DNA of 64,000 nucleotides, from the NCBI RefSeq assembly GCF_937960835.1, contig NZ_CALGPC010000002.1:186001-250000 (forward strand), written 5' to 3'. The translations under genes were made by a program, and so were the position numbers. Shown one piece after another: positions 1 to 8,206 of this stretch. This stretch comes from an uncultured Ferrovibrio sp. GTDB taxonomy: Bacteria; Pseudomonadota; Alphaproteobacteria; Ferrovibrionales; Ferrovibrionaceae. The number at the start of each line of letters is the position of its first letter. The first letter of the stretch is position 1. The notes beneath the pieces were generated by a model. It ran no database searches. It saw nothing but the letters and a program-made list of their open reading frames with translations, and had not been told where the DNA came from.

Positions 1-710
1 AAAGCGCCGGCCTCGTCGCTGCGCGGCGCGGTGAAAAAGATGTCGGCCGGGGTCCGCTCGGTAATGCGGCCGCGATGCAGGAAGACGATATCGCTCGCCA
101 GCCGCTTGGCCTGCCCCAGATCATGGGTGGTCATGACGATCTTGGTCCCGTCGCGGACGAAGCCTTTGATGATCTGCTCCACCTGACGGGTTGCCGCGGG
201 ATCGAGATTGGCAGTGGGCTCGTCGAGGAACAGGATCTGCGGATTAAGCGCCCAGGCCCGCGCCAGCGCCAGACGCTGCTGCTCGCCGCCCGACAGCACC
301 CGGGCCGGGCGTTCCGCCAGCGCGGCAAGGCCCACGCGGTCCAGGGCCGCCTGCGCGCGCTCGGCCCGCGCATGCCTGTTCATGCCGCGCAGCTTCAGGG
401 GAAAGATCACGTTATCCAGCACCGAACGGCGCAGCAGGACCGGCTTCTGAAACACCATCGCCTGGCCGAAGCGCAGAGTGTCGCGCTGCTGCGCGGCAGG
501 GCCCAGCCATGCGACCCGGCCGCTGGAAGGCTGCAGCAAGCCATGGCACAGCCGCAGCAGCAGGCTCTTGCCGGCGCCGTTGGGGCCGAGGATGACGGTG
601 GGCGGCCCGGCTTCAAGCCGGAGCGTTACGCCATCGATCAGGCGCTGGCCGCCAGCCTGGAAGGAAACTTCTTCCAGCAGCAGCGGCAGCAATGGCGCGG
701 GAGCATGCAT
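1..710 (-). CDS. tupC: ABC transporter ATP-binding subunit, tungstate/molybdate type (partial, 3' end outside window)
   Basis: The frame read leftwards from ATG 710 is open to the window edge (236 codons, no stop seen). It shows all nucleotide-binding landmarks: Walker A GPNGAGKS near residue 43, signature LSGGEQQRLALARA, Walker B ILFLDEPTANLD and the H-loop TTHD. It would energise import through the adjacent permease, whose stop lies 9 bases upstream, so the two are probably one operon. The tungstate assignment comes from the TupB-like permease; the ATPase alone would only say oxyanion-type ABC importer. No substrate-binding protein gene is seen upstream; it may lie beyond the window. Confidence 0.75.
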   Translation of the reverse strand, partial: MHAPAPLLPLLLEEVSFQAGGQRLIDGVTLRLEAGPPTVILGPNGAGKSLLLRLCHGLLQPSSGRVAWLGPAAQQRDTLRFGQAMVFQKPVLLRRSVLDNVIFPLKLRGMNRHARAERAQAALDRVGLAALAERPARVLSGGEQQRLALARAWALNPQILFLDEPTANLDPAATRQVEQIIKGFVRDGTKIVMTTHDLGQAKRLASDIVFLHRGRITERTPADIFFTAPRSDEAGA

Positions 711-719
711 GGCTGTCAC

Positions 720-1427
720 TCACGCGCCCTGCGTCTTCCGGGTGAAGCTGTTCAGCAGGCTGGCGCCGGTATTGATTGCGATGGCAATGGTCAGCAGCAC
801 GATGCCGAGCGCCATCGCCAGCGCGAGATCGCCGCGGCTTGTCTCCAGCGAGATCGCCGTCGTCATGGTGCGGGTGTAGCCCGCGATATTGCCGCCGACG
901 ATGATGATGGCGCCGACCTCGGCAATCGCGCGGCCGAAGCCGGCCAGCACTGCGGTGCTCAGGCTGAAGCGGCCATCCCACAGCAGGGTGGCGATGGCCC
1001 TCAGCGGCGTGAGGCCAAGAGAGCGCAACTGCTCTTCATATTCCGTCCACAGATCGGCGACGGTCTGGCGGGCCAGTGCGCCGACAATCGGCGTGATCAG
1101 CACCACCTGGGCAACAATCATGCCCATCGGCGTGAACAGCCAGCTCAGCGGGCCGAGCGGGCCGGAGCGCGACAGCAGCAGGTAGACAATCAAACCGACC
1201 ACGACGGGCGGTAAGCCCATGCTGGCGTTGAGCAGCACGATGAAGGCATTGCGTCCGGGAAACCGCGCGAGCGCCAGAAAGGCCCCGAGCGGGAGGCCGA
1301 TGGTGCTGCCGATCACGACCGCGGTAAGGCTGACACGCAGCGACAGGCCTATGATGCTGAGCAGCTCGGCATTGCCCTGCCACATCATCTGCAGCGCTAG
1401 TAAAAATGCATCGGAAATCGTCGTCAC
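720..1427 (-). CDS. tupB: ABC transporter permease, TupB-like (tungstate)
   Basis: This 235-residue inner-membrane protein is almost entirely hydrophobic, with about five to six membrane segments. It carries the binding-protein-dependent permease loop, including EQLRSLGLTP followed by FGRAIAEVGAIIIVGGNI and TRTMTTAISLETSRGDL, the segment typical of TupB/WtpB tungstate permeases. It starts at GTG 1427. It pairs with the ATPase gene immediately downstream on the same strand. A molybdate or other oxyanion is the main alternative substrate. Confidence 0.8.
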   Translation of the reverse strand: MTTISDAFLLALQMMWQGNAELLSIIGLSLRVSLTAVVIGSTIGLPLGAFLALARFPGRNAFIVLLNASMGLPPVVVGLIVYLLLSRSGPLGPLSWLFTPMGMIVAQVVLITPIVGALARQTVADLWTEYEEQLRSLGLTPLRAIATLLWDGRFSLSTAVLAGFGRAIAEVGAIIIVGGNIAGYTRTMTTAISLETSRGDLALAMALGIVLLTIAIAINTGASLLNSFTRKTQGA

Positions 1428-1489
1428 GCCTTCGGCTTACCTCAGAAGCGGGGCGTGTGGCAAAGGCTAAGTGATTATTTTCAAATGCA

Positions 1490-1506
1490 GTTTTTGCTAC
1501 AAAAAC
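1490..1506. other. inverted repeat between response regulator and tupB
   Basis: GTTTTTG and CAAAAAC form a perfect 7-base inverted repeat around CTA, in the gap between the response regulator stop and the tupB start. It could be an operator for the transporter or a weak terminator of the regulator; there is no run of T after it on the minus strand. Confidence 0.3.
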
Positions 1507-1524
1507 TTTTGTTGCGAAAGTTGG

Positions 1525-1953
1525 TCAGTTCGTCAGGTCGGACTGCGCCATCGGTTGCCGCTTGCGCTGGTCGGCGGCAATCACCTGGCTCAAGGTGGTC
1601 TTCAGTTCTGCTTCATAGAACAGCTTGCCCAGGTTGGGCCACATACGCCACCGCTCGGCGATGCCGGCTTCGTCATAGCCGCTGGCAAAGACGAAGGGCA
1701 CACCCAGTTCGTGCAGCAGATCAGCCACGGCAAAGCTGCGTTCGCCGCCGACATTCACGTCCAGTATGGCGACGTCGATTTCCTGATGCCGTTCGCGGAT
1801 GAATTCGATGGCCGGCGCGATCCGCAGGAAAGGACCAAAGACCACGCAGCCGAAATCCTCCATCAGGCCTTCCAGCAGCATGGAGACCAGTGGCTCGTCC
1901 TCCAGGATCAGAACCCTGGTTCCCGCCAGCGAGAGATCGCTACCTTCCGTCAT
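1525..1953 (-). CDS. single-domain response regulator
   Basis: This 142-residue protein is a stand-alone receiver domain. Acidic residues (ILEDEP, residues 16-21), a phosphoacceptor Asp in VAILDVNVGG and a late FASGYD segment match the CheY-like fold; no output domain follows. It overlaps the stop of the upstream histidine kinase by an ATGA junction (1950-1953), so translation is coupled and the kinase is its probable partner. Single-domain regulators beside HWE kinases are common in alphaproteobacteria; the downstream target is not evident here. Confidence 0.8.
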   Translation of the reverse strand: MTEGSDLSLAGTRVLILEDEPLVSMLLEGLMEDFGCVVFGPFLRIAPAIEFIRERHQEIDVAILDVNVGGERSFAVADLLHELGVPFVFASGYDEAGIAERWRMWPNLGKLFYEAELKTTLSQVIAADQRKRQPMAQSDLTN

Positions 1954-3479
1954 GCACTATGCCCCCACAGCGAGATCGAGAACCGGCAGACCAAGCCGCT
2001 CTCACCATACTCCATTGACAATTCGCCATTCAATTCGCCGGTAATGCTCCGCTCGATCAGCCGGGAGCCGAAGCCTTTGCGTTGCGGCGGCTGAGCGACG
2101 GGCGGGCCGTTTTCTTCCCGCCACTCGATATTGAGGCGGACGTTTCCGTCGCTGGGGAATTCGTCCTGCCATGTCACCTTGAGCCGTCCCTGTGCGGTGG
2201 ACAGAGCGCCGTATTTCGCTGCGTTCACCGCCAGTTCGTGGAAGATCATGCCCAATGACAGGGCGGCGCGCGGCGGCAGGCGCACCGGCGGGCCGCGCAA
2301 TTCGATGCGGCTTTCGCCGTAGGGCCGGACCTCTTCGCGCAATATCTCGCGCAGTTCGGCGCCCTGCCACTGGCCGCGGGTGAGGGCGTTATGGGTGCGC
2401 GACAGCGCCATCAGCCGCGCCTGGAAGGTTTCGGCGAACTGCTCCGGCGAAACGCCGCTGCGCAGGGTCTGGGTGACGATGGCCTGCACCGTCGCCAGAG
2501 TGTTCTTCACCCGGTGGTTCAGTTCATCCATCAGCAGGCGCTGCTGTTCCTGCGCCAGGATGCGGTCGGTGATATCCACGCCGGCGACAAAGATGCCCGA
2601 GACCGAGCCGTCCGATCCCGTGATCGGCTGATAGACCAGATCGAAATAGCGTTCCTCCGGCGGCTCGTCAGGCTTACGCTGCAGTGCGATCCGCATGCCC
2701 TGGCCGACGAAGGGCTGCCCGGTCGTCATCACCGTCTCAAGCAGGCTCACATGGCCCTGGTCGATGATCTCGGGCAGCGCCTCGCGGATCGGCAGGCCGA
2801 TCACGTCGCGATAGCCGATCGCTTCCAGACAGGCGTTGTTGACCAGTTCGAAGACGAGATCCGGGCCGCTCAGCACGCACATGATGCCGGGCGCCTGCAT
2901 GAACAGGCGCCGCAGATGGCTGTGTTCGGCCAGCAGGGTTTGGTTGACCGCCTGAACTGCTTCAGCGCGCAGCAGAAGATCGCCGCCCAGCATCAGCGGC
3001 TCGATGGACACCGGGCTGCCGAAAGTCGCGTCTTTCAGCCGCTGAAAGTCGGTCACATCCTGGATCTGCTGCAGGATGAAGGCGATTTCGCCCTGGCTGT
3101 TGCGGATCGGCGTATGAACGTAGCTCCAGTAGCGATGCTCGAAGCCGCCGCCGATTGCGGCGGGGCGAGGGCTTGCATGCGGCGGCAAGGTGATGACATC
3201 CACCACACCGTATTCGCGGGTGCGCATCAGCGATTCATACAAACGCTCGCGGCTTTCATCGTCGATCGGGAAGGCCGCCACGACGTTGAGGCCGATGAGG
3301 TCCTCACGGTTGCGCATCGACGCCTGCAGATAGGCACGGTTCATCTCGACGATCTCGAGATTGGCGTCCATCAGCAGATGCGGTGTCGGAAGGTGGTCGA
3401 ACACGGCGCGGAAATCGATCGTCAACGCGCCGGCGGTATTCACCCCCGTTTTTATGTCATCGAAACGATCGGTGCTCAT
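1950..3479 (-). CDS. PAS-domain HWE-family sensor histidine kinase
   Basis: This is a soluble sensor kinase of about 509 residues. Two PAS-like regions (about 20-150 and 190-310) precede a HWE/HisKA_2 dimerisation segment with MDELNHRVKNTLATVQAI, whose His is the likely phosphorylation site. The catalytic part has GMIFHELAVNAAKYGALS (N box) and GFGSRLIERSI. No membrane segment is visible, so it probably senses a cytoplasmic signal through PAS, possibly light, redox or a ligand. The ATG at 3479 is preferred over an upstream GTG at 3500. It is coupled to the response regulator that follows. Confidence 0.85.
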   Translation of the reverse strand: MSTDRFDDIKTGVNTAGALTIDFRAVFDHLPTPHLLMDANLEIVEMNRAYLQASMRNREDLIGLNVVAAFPIDDESRERLYESLMRTREYGVVDVITLPPHASPRPAAIGGGFEHRYWSYVHTPIRNSQGEIAFILQQIQDVTDFQRLKDATFGSPVSIEPLMLGGDLLLRAEAVQAVNQTLLAEHSHLRRLFMQAPGIMCVLSGPDLVFELVNNACLEAIGYRDVIGLPIREALPEIIDQGHVSLLETVMTTGQPFVGQGMRIALQRKPDEPPEERYFDLVYQPITGSDGSVSGIFVAGVDITDRILAQEQQRLLMDELNHRVKNTLATVQAIVTQTLRSGVSPEQFAETFQARLMALSRTHNALTRGQWQGAELREILREEVRPYGESRIELRGPPVRLPPRAALSLGMIFHELAVNAAKYGALSTAQGRLKVTWQDEFPSDGNVRLNIEWREENGPPVAQPPQRKGFGSRLIERSITGELNGELSMEYGESGLVCRFSISLWGHSA

Positions 3480-3596
3480 TCGCCTGCCGGCTGACTGCAC
3501 TTATCCCCAATTACCCCATTCCATCAGGGAATGCAGATAGATAACCATTTTTTGGGGGTCTCAGCGAGGAGAAAAGCAACCTTCGGGTGCGGATTG

Positions 3597-4340
3597 TTAG
3601 CCGAAATTGGCTAACCAGGGAAAGATTTCAAGGAGATAGTAGCTGAATTGGCCCAGGCTGTTGGTGAAGATCAGGATGCCTGTAACCACCAGAAGCGCGC
3701 CGGCGACGATCTCCACCTTGTGCAGGTGGCGCCTGAATTTCTGCATGAAGGTCATGAACGGCTTCACCGCCAGGGCGGCCAGCAGGAAGGGGATGCCCAG
3801 GCCCAGCGCGTAAGTCGCAAGCAGCGACACGCCATAGCCGAGCTGATCGCGGCTGGCGGCCACGGTGAGGATGGTCGCGAGAATGGGGCCGACGCAAGGC
3901 GTCCAGCCGAAGGCGAAGGCAAGGCCGATCACATAGGCGCCGAGCACGTTGGTCGGACGTTCGGCAGTGTTGAAACGTGCCTCGCGATACAGCAATCCGA
4001 TCTTCAGCAGGCCCATGTAATGCAGGCCGAAGATCACGATCACGGCACCGGCGATCTTGCCGATGACGTCGATATTCTGGACGATCAGCCTGTTCAGCGC
4101 CGAAGCCGACGCGCCCATGAGCACGAAGACGGTGGAAAAGCCGATCACAAAAGCGAGAGCGGAGATAAACACCCGGCGCATCATGGCCTTGTCGATCTGC
4201 TCTTTGCCGACCAGGCGGTCGAGCGTGGTCCCGGCCACGAAGCACAGATAAGCCGGCACCAGCGGCAGGACGCAGGGGCTCAGGAAGCTGATCACGCCGG
4301 CGCCGGCGGCGGCGGCGTAGGAAATATCAAGTCCACCCAT
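3597..4340 (-). CDS. ccdA: cytochrome c biogenesis / thiol-disulfide transmembrane protein CcdA
   Basis: This 247-residue protein has six predicted membrane helices and the two conserved Cys-Pro motifs of the CcdA/DsbD family: FLSPCVLPLVPAYL near residue 20 and FGWTPCVGPILATI near residue 145. It passes reducing equivalents from cytoplasmic thioredoxin across the inner membrane for cytochrome c maturation or other periplasmic thiol enzymes. It stands alone here, about 45 bases downstream of the YeeE gene on the same strand, so the two could be cotranscribed. Confidence 0.9.
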   Translation of the reverse strand: MGGLDISYAAAAGAGVISFLSPCVLPLVPAYLCFVAGTTLDRLVGKEQIDKAMMRRVFISALAFVIGFSTVFVLMGASASALNRLIVQNIDVIGKIAGAVIVIFGLHYMGLLKIGLLYREARFNTAERPTNVLGAYVIGLAFAFGWTPCVGPILATILTVAASRDQLGYGVSLLATYALGLGIPFLLAALAVKPFMTFMQKFRRHLHKVEIVAGALLVVTGILIFTNSLGQFSYYLLEIFPWLANFG

Positions 4341-4386
4341 TGGTCGGTTAATCTCCCGGCATCCTGTTCAGCCAGGCCGGATTGCG

Positions 4387-5493
4387 TCAGCCGCGAGCGA
4401 ATAATGCGCGGAAGGCACCTGGCAAGCTGCCTTCCTCAAGATAGCGGACCCCCAGAATGCCGCCAATCACGATACCGCCAAGTGCGACAAAGCTGCCCAA
4501 AGCCAGCGTACTGACACCGGTGAGGCCCTGGCCGATGGTGCAGCCCAGCGCGATCACGCCGCCGATGCCCATCAGAATGCCGCCGATGATGTGCGAGATC
4601 ATATCCTGAGCGTTGGCGAAGCTTTCGACGCGGAAGCTGCCATTCATTTTGGCCATCAGGAAAGCGCCGAGTATCACGCCGGCCACGGTGCTGACGGCGA
4701 AATCCAGACGCGCGCCGGTGAAGGTCATCACGTATTGCAGCGCGCTGCCGATGGGCGCGACGAAAGTAAAAGAGATCAGCGGTGCCGGCTCGAAGTCATC
4801 GGCGCCGAGAATGCCGGTTGCTGCCCAGCCGCCGACGATGATCGCGCCGATGACGATGCCTGCAGAAATCAGCACCGGCTGGTGCCGGAATCGGGCATCG
4901 CGAAACACCCAGATCAGCAGGAGCGCGGGCAGCAACAGGGCAATTGGCCAGCGCAGGCTCTCTGCATTCAGGCCGAAGCCCGCGCCGATCAGATCGGGCA
5001 GAGTCTGGCTGGAAAAGCCGAGCGTTTTGAGATTGACCGCCGTCCAGCTTTCCAGCCACAGCCGCACCGGGCCGATCAGGCCGCGCAGCGTGGTGTAGCC
5101 GGCAATGCCGATCATCAGCACGACGATCAGGGATTTCAGATTTCCCGCGCCCAGGCGGACGAGGGTGCGGCTGCCGCAGCCGCCGGCCAGAACCATGCCG
5201 AAGCCGAACATCACGCCGCCGAGGATGGCACCGACCAGTCCCAGATTGGCGGCCGCATAGATCGACTGATTGAGGTCGACGAGGCCGGCGAGATGCAGCA
5301 ACTGGCTGCCCAGCATGGCCACGGCGATGGCCAGCGCCCAGCTGCGCAGGCGGTTGGTGTCGCCCATCAGGACCATGTCGCTGATGGCGCCCATCGTGCA
5401 GAAATTGCTGCGCTGAACTGTGGCCCCGAAGATGACGCCCAGTACCAAACCGGCGGTATTAACAAGGTAAGGAAGGGGCAGGGCGGTGCCCAT
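4387..5493 (-). CDS. YeeE/YedE family sulfur-compound transporter
   Basis: This 368-residue polytopic membrane protein contains the conserved cysteine motifs of YeeE/TsuA transporters: RSNFCTMGA near residue 30, LAGGCGSRTLVRLGAGN near 105, and ALGCTIGQGLTGVS near 320. The family takes up thiosulfate, passing it along membrane-embedded cysteines. It is divergent from a TusA-like sulfur carrier gene with 110 bases between starts, which supports a shared role in sulfur import. The exact substrate is inferred from the family. Confidence 0.88.
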   Translation of the reverse strand: MGTALPLPYLVNTAGLVLGVIFGATVQRSNFCTMGAISDMVLMGDTNRLRSWALAIAVAMLGSQLLHLAGLVDLNQSIYAAANLGLVGAILGGVMFGFGMVLAGGCGSRTLVRLGAGNLKSLIVVLMIGIAGYTTLRGLIGPVRLWLESWTAVNLKTLGFSSQTLPDLIGAGFGLNAESLRWPIALLLPALLLIWVFRDARFRHQPVLISAGIVIGAIIVGGWAATGILGADDFEPAPLISFTFVAPIGSALQYVMTFTGARLDFAVSTVAGVILGAFLMAKMNGSFRVESFANAQDMISHIIGGILMGIGGVIALGCTIGQGLTGVSTLALGSFVALGGIVIGGILGVRYLEEGSLPGAFRALFARG

Positions 5494-5603
5494 GGCGGCT
5501 TCTCCGGCGGACGAAAGTATTTGAAGTCATTATATTATTTACATTTGATAAGTGAAGTATTATATCTTTCAACCGCTAATCTTGTGAAATAGGTCATGCT
5601 TTC
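5494..5603. promoter_or_regulatory. AT-rich divergent promoter region of the sulfur genes
   Basis: Between the yeeE-like and tusA-like starts lies a strikingly AT-rich block (about 5520-5575) in an otherwise GC-rich neighbourhood. It contains an imperfect dyad around TACATTTGATAAGTGAAGTA (about 5539-5558). This is where both promoters and a sulfur-responsive repressor site would be expected; no specific regulator could be assigned. Confidence 0.4.
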
Positions 5604-5828
5604 ATGAGCCACGTATTGGATGTGAAGGGGCTCAACTGCCCCTTGCCGGTTCTTCGGACGAAAAAGGCCATGAAGGCGGTACCGAAGGGAGAGGTGCTCA
5701 CGGTGGAAGCAACCGATCCCAATACTCCGCGCGACATCGCTGCTTTGTGCGAGGCGTCAGGATTTGCCCTGCTGTCGTCGTCCGAGCAGGACGGCGTTTT
5801 CGTCTTCAAGATCCAGCACGCGGCGTAA
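5604..5828 (+). CDS. TusA-family sulfurtransferase / sulfur carrier
   Basis: This 74-residue protein matches TusA/SirA/YeeD: LDVKGLNCPLPVLRTKKAM contains the CPxP motif with the active-site Cys (about residue 12), and the C-terminal half has the usual small alpha/beta fold. Such proteins carry persulfide sulfur; TsuB/YeeD members work with YeeE transporters. The divergent YeeE gene next door makes that role more likely than the tRNA-thiolation role of classical TusA. Confidence 0.88.
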   Translation: MSHVLDVKGLNCPLPVLRTKKAMKAVPKGEVLTVEATDPNTPRDIAALCEASGFALLSSSEQDGVFVFKIQHAA

Positions 5829-5932
5829 GAGAACTTTTGGCTCCGTTTAAGAGCGGTGGAAGAGCCCCCGGGGTTGGCGCAGCAAAGCGAATGCGCTACG
5901 GTTAAAATCTAGCGATTCAGTGGTGTTTTACG

Positions 5933-6142
5933 ATGGCGAAGTTCACCGTCGACGATATCGTTCCCGGCCAGCGCTTCGAGCAGCGCCATGGCTTCTATTG
6001 GCGCGTGGTTCGGGTGATCAACTTTCCGGGCGAAGACGTGCCGCATGTGCAGTTGGTCAATGATCGCGACAACAGCAGCACGAAAACCGTATCGGTCAAC
6101 GCGCTGCTGGACCGCAATCTGTTCAAGCTGGTCGAGAAGTGA
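5933..6142 (+). CDS. small hypothetical protein
   Basis: This 69-residue basic/acidic protein (starts MAKFTVDDIVPGQRFEQRHG) has no signal peptide, membrane segment or recognised motif. It looks like a small beta-rich cytoplasmic protein. It is followed by the SPOR lipoprotein gene through a GTGA overlap (6139-6142), which supports real translation and coupling. Function unknown. Confidence 0.6.
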   Translation: MAKFTVDDIVPGQRFEQRHGFYWRVVRVINFPGEDVPHVQLVNDRDNSSTKTVSVNALLDRNLFKLVEK

Positions 6143-6621
6143 GGATTACGGCGTCATTGCGCAGTCCGAAATTTCATTCGGCCCGCGTGGGACAAGCTGT
6201 TTTTTGCCTTGCGCTGATTGCCGTCGCCGGTTGTGCGGCGCCGCCTGCCGCAGAGCCACCGCCGTTGATGCCGACTGTCGCGGCACCGCCGCAGCCGCCT
6301 GAAGAACCACCCGTGACGGCGGCTCCGCCGCCACCGCCTGCGCCGAAATATGCAGGACATGTGGCGAGCTACAAGAATCAGGCAGAGGCCGAAGCCGCTT
6401 GGCCTTCATATGCGCAGCGTTTCCCCGTCGTGAAGGATCAGCCCCGGCGCTACGTCGAGATCGACCTGGGGCCGCAGCGGGGCAAAGTCGTGCGGCTGCT
6501 ACTGGGCAGCTTCCACGAGCAGACTGATGTAACTCATTTCTGTCACAGCTTGAGGGATGCCGGACTATATTGTGCGCCGCACAGTATTCCTGAACAATCA
6601 GTAGCGGAAACAAACAGTTAA
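6139..6621 (+). CDS. SPOR-domain lipoprotein
   Basis: The 160-residue product has an N-terminal signal with lipobox LIAVAGC (Cys about residue 32), a long Pro/Ala linker, and a C-terminal SPOR-like domain beginning YAGHVASYKNQAEAEAAW and ending in a GSFHEQTDVTHFC segment. SPOR domains bind denuded septal peptidoglycan, so an outer-membrane-anchored cell-wall or division role is likely. The GTG start at 6139 overlaps the previous stop. The upstream part of the signal peptide is long, so a later start is possible. Confidence 0.7.
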   Translation: MRITASLRSPKFHSARVGQAVFCLALIAVAGCAAPPAAEPPPLMPTVAAPPQPPEEPPVTAAPPPPPAPKYAGHVASYKNQAEAEAAWPSYAQRFPVVKDQPRRYVEIDLGPQRGKVVRLLLGSFHEQTDVTHFCHSLRDAGLYCAPHSIPEQSVAETNS

Positions 6622-6645
6622 TAAGGATTTCTCGTCTAGCTACCG

Positions 6646-6674
6646 CAAAACGTCGTACGTCTACGTACGTTTTG
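6646..6674 (+). terminator. possible terminator hairpin after SPOR gene
   Basis: CAAAACG (6646-6652) pairs with CGTTTTG (6668-6674), with an inner TACG/CGTA stem and a 3-base bulge. It lies 25 bases after the SPOR-gene stop. The T content is within the stem rather than a clean T tail, so this is a weak call. Confidence 0.35.
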
Positions 6675-6749
6675 TTGGGTTGCCGGGTGCAACCTTTTCT
6701 GGCAAAAATATCACATGGAGTACCGCTGAAAGGCGGTGCCTTGGCAGGC

Positions 6750-7646
6750 ATGACACCCCCAAACCGGAGAACCGGCGCGGTGAACCAGGTGCTAAAACCA
6801 GTCGTTCAGGAAACCCTGAAACTCGTCGGCGTGGTGGAAAACCAGAGCCGGGAGCTGCTTGCTTTTTGCCAGAACCAGAAAAATCTCAGCGGCCATTTCG
6901 CCGACTACAAGCGCTTTGTCGAAAAGATCGAGCATTTCTACGTCTTCGTCGACCTCGTCGATGGCCGCATTCCGGAATTCGAAGAGTCAAAGCAGCAGCC
7001 GCTGCGCAAGCATCTGTCGAAGATCCGCTGGAAGATCACCATCCTCGAACTCGACACGACGCGCATCTATCTGATCAACATTTCGCGCTCGGGCCGGCGT
7101 CTGCCGCTGGGTGCGCGTGAATTCCTTATGCGCCGTCTCGATCGCCTGAGCGAGATTGCGCAGTATTACGACCGCTTCGGCGAGGAACACGACCTGACGC
7201 CGCTGAACGAGGAACTGGTCGAGGCGGTGCGCAAGCTGCTCGAACAGAATATCGAGAACGCGCCGAAGCTCGACGAATTCCAGCCCGCGCCGCCGCCACC
7301 GCGTCTTTCCGCGACGCCAAGTGCGCCGCCGCCGCTGGTCGCACCGGAGGCAGTTTCGGTCCCGCGGCCGCTGGCGACGCCCAAACTTCCGCCGCTGCCG
7401 TCCAAGATCAATGTCAGGGAGCAGTGGGGCCGCTTCTATGTGGAGAAGGGCTCCATCGTGGCGGTATCCCAGGCCTGCAAGTCGGCGGCGATCTCGCTGG
7501 ATCAACTGGCGGCCCGGATCGGCGTCAGCCGTGTGGCGCTGACATTGATGCTGAGCGGACAGGATCCGATGCCGCGGCCTGCTGTCGAGAAGCTGCAGAA
7601 GTTCATGGCGGATCAGTCGGCGCTGGCGCGGTACCGCGCCTCATAG
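6750..7646 (+). CDS. hypothetical protein with C-terminal helix-turn-helix-like segment
   Basis: This product of about 298 residues is not a family I recognise. Its first 180 residues are helical and charged, without membrane segments. A Pro-rich linker follows (PAPPPPRLS to PLPSKINV, about residues 190-240). The last 60 residues resemble a Cro/XRE helix-turn-helix: AISLDQLAARIGVSRVALT then LMLSGQDPMPRPAVEKLQKF. The ATG at 6750 is preferred; a longer frame would start at a TTG (6672). A DNA-binding or regulatory protein is plausible, not shown. Confidence 0.65.
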   Translation: MTPPNRRTGAVNQVLKPVVQETLKLVGVVENQSRELLAFCQNQKNLSGHFADYKRFVEKIEHFYVFVDLVDGRIPEFEESKQQPLRKHLSKIRWKITILELDTTRIYLINISRSGRRLPLGAREFLMRRLDRLSEIAQYYDRFGEEHDLTPLNEELVEAVRKLLEQNIENAPKLDEFQPAPPPPRLSATPSAPPPLVAPEAVSVPRPLATPKLPPLPSKINVREQWGRFYVEKGSIVAVSQACKSAAISLDQLAARIGVSRVALTLMLSGQDPMPRPAVEKLQKFMADQSALARYRAS

Positions 7647-7669
7647 CAAAGCTGACTGCCTTGCGCCGC

Positions 7670-8206
7670 TCATCCGGCGCACAACTCTTCCAGCAATTGC
7701 CAGCCCAGCGGCCAGTCGCCGAGATTGGACGCTGTATTGATATGCCCATGTGCACCCACCTCAACAAACCGCGCGCCCCAGGCGGTGGCGAATTCACGGG
7801 CGCGCGGCAGGTCGACATAAGGATCATTGCTGCTGGCCACGACGATAGCGGGGCAGGAGAAGCCCACCAGCGGCATGGGGCGAAAGCAGCGGGTTTCCGG
7901 CGGCGTATGCGTGTCGGAATCCACGTCGGCCGGCGCAACCAGCAATGCGGCTTTCACCAGACGCTCATAACGCGCCATCCAATGCGCGACCAGCGAACAT
8001 GAGAGGCTATGCGCGACTAAGACAGGAGGCTTGGCGGCCGCGGCAATCGCTGCATCCAGTCGTGCCAGCCAGTCAGTGAAATCGGGCTGATCCCAATCTG
8101 CCTGCTCGATGCGGATGAAATCCGGATTGCGCGCTTGCCAGATGCTTTGCCAGTGCTGCGGACCTGAATTGCCGAGGCCTGGAATGATCAGGACCGGAGG
8201 CTTCAT
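7670..8206 (-). CDS. RBBP9/YdeN-like alpha/beta hydrolase
   Basis: This 178-residue protein has the compact serine-hydrolase fold of the RBBP9/YdeN family. The N terminus VLIIPGLGNSGPQHWQ is characteristic; the nucleophile Ser lies in LVAHSLSCS (about residue 66), and the Asp and His of the triad are in ASSNDPYVD and GAHGHINTAS. Its start immediately follows the gltX stop (8207), so it is probably cotranscribed with gltX. The substrate is unknown. Confidence 0.85.
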   Translation of the reverse strand: MKPPVLIIPGLGNSGPQHWQSIWQARNPDFIRIEQADWDQPDFTDWLARLDAAIAAAAKPPVLVAHSLSCSLVAHWMARYERLVKAALLVAPADVDSDTHTPPETRCFRPMPLVGFSCPAIVVASSNDPYVDLPRAREFATAWGARFVEVGAHGHINTASNLGDWPLGWQLLEELCAG

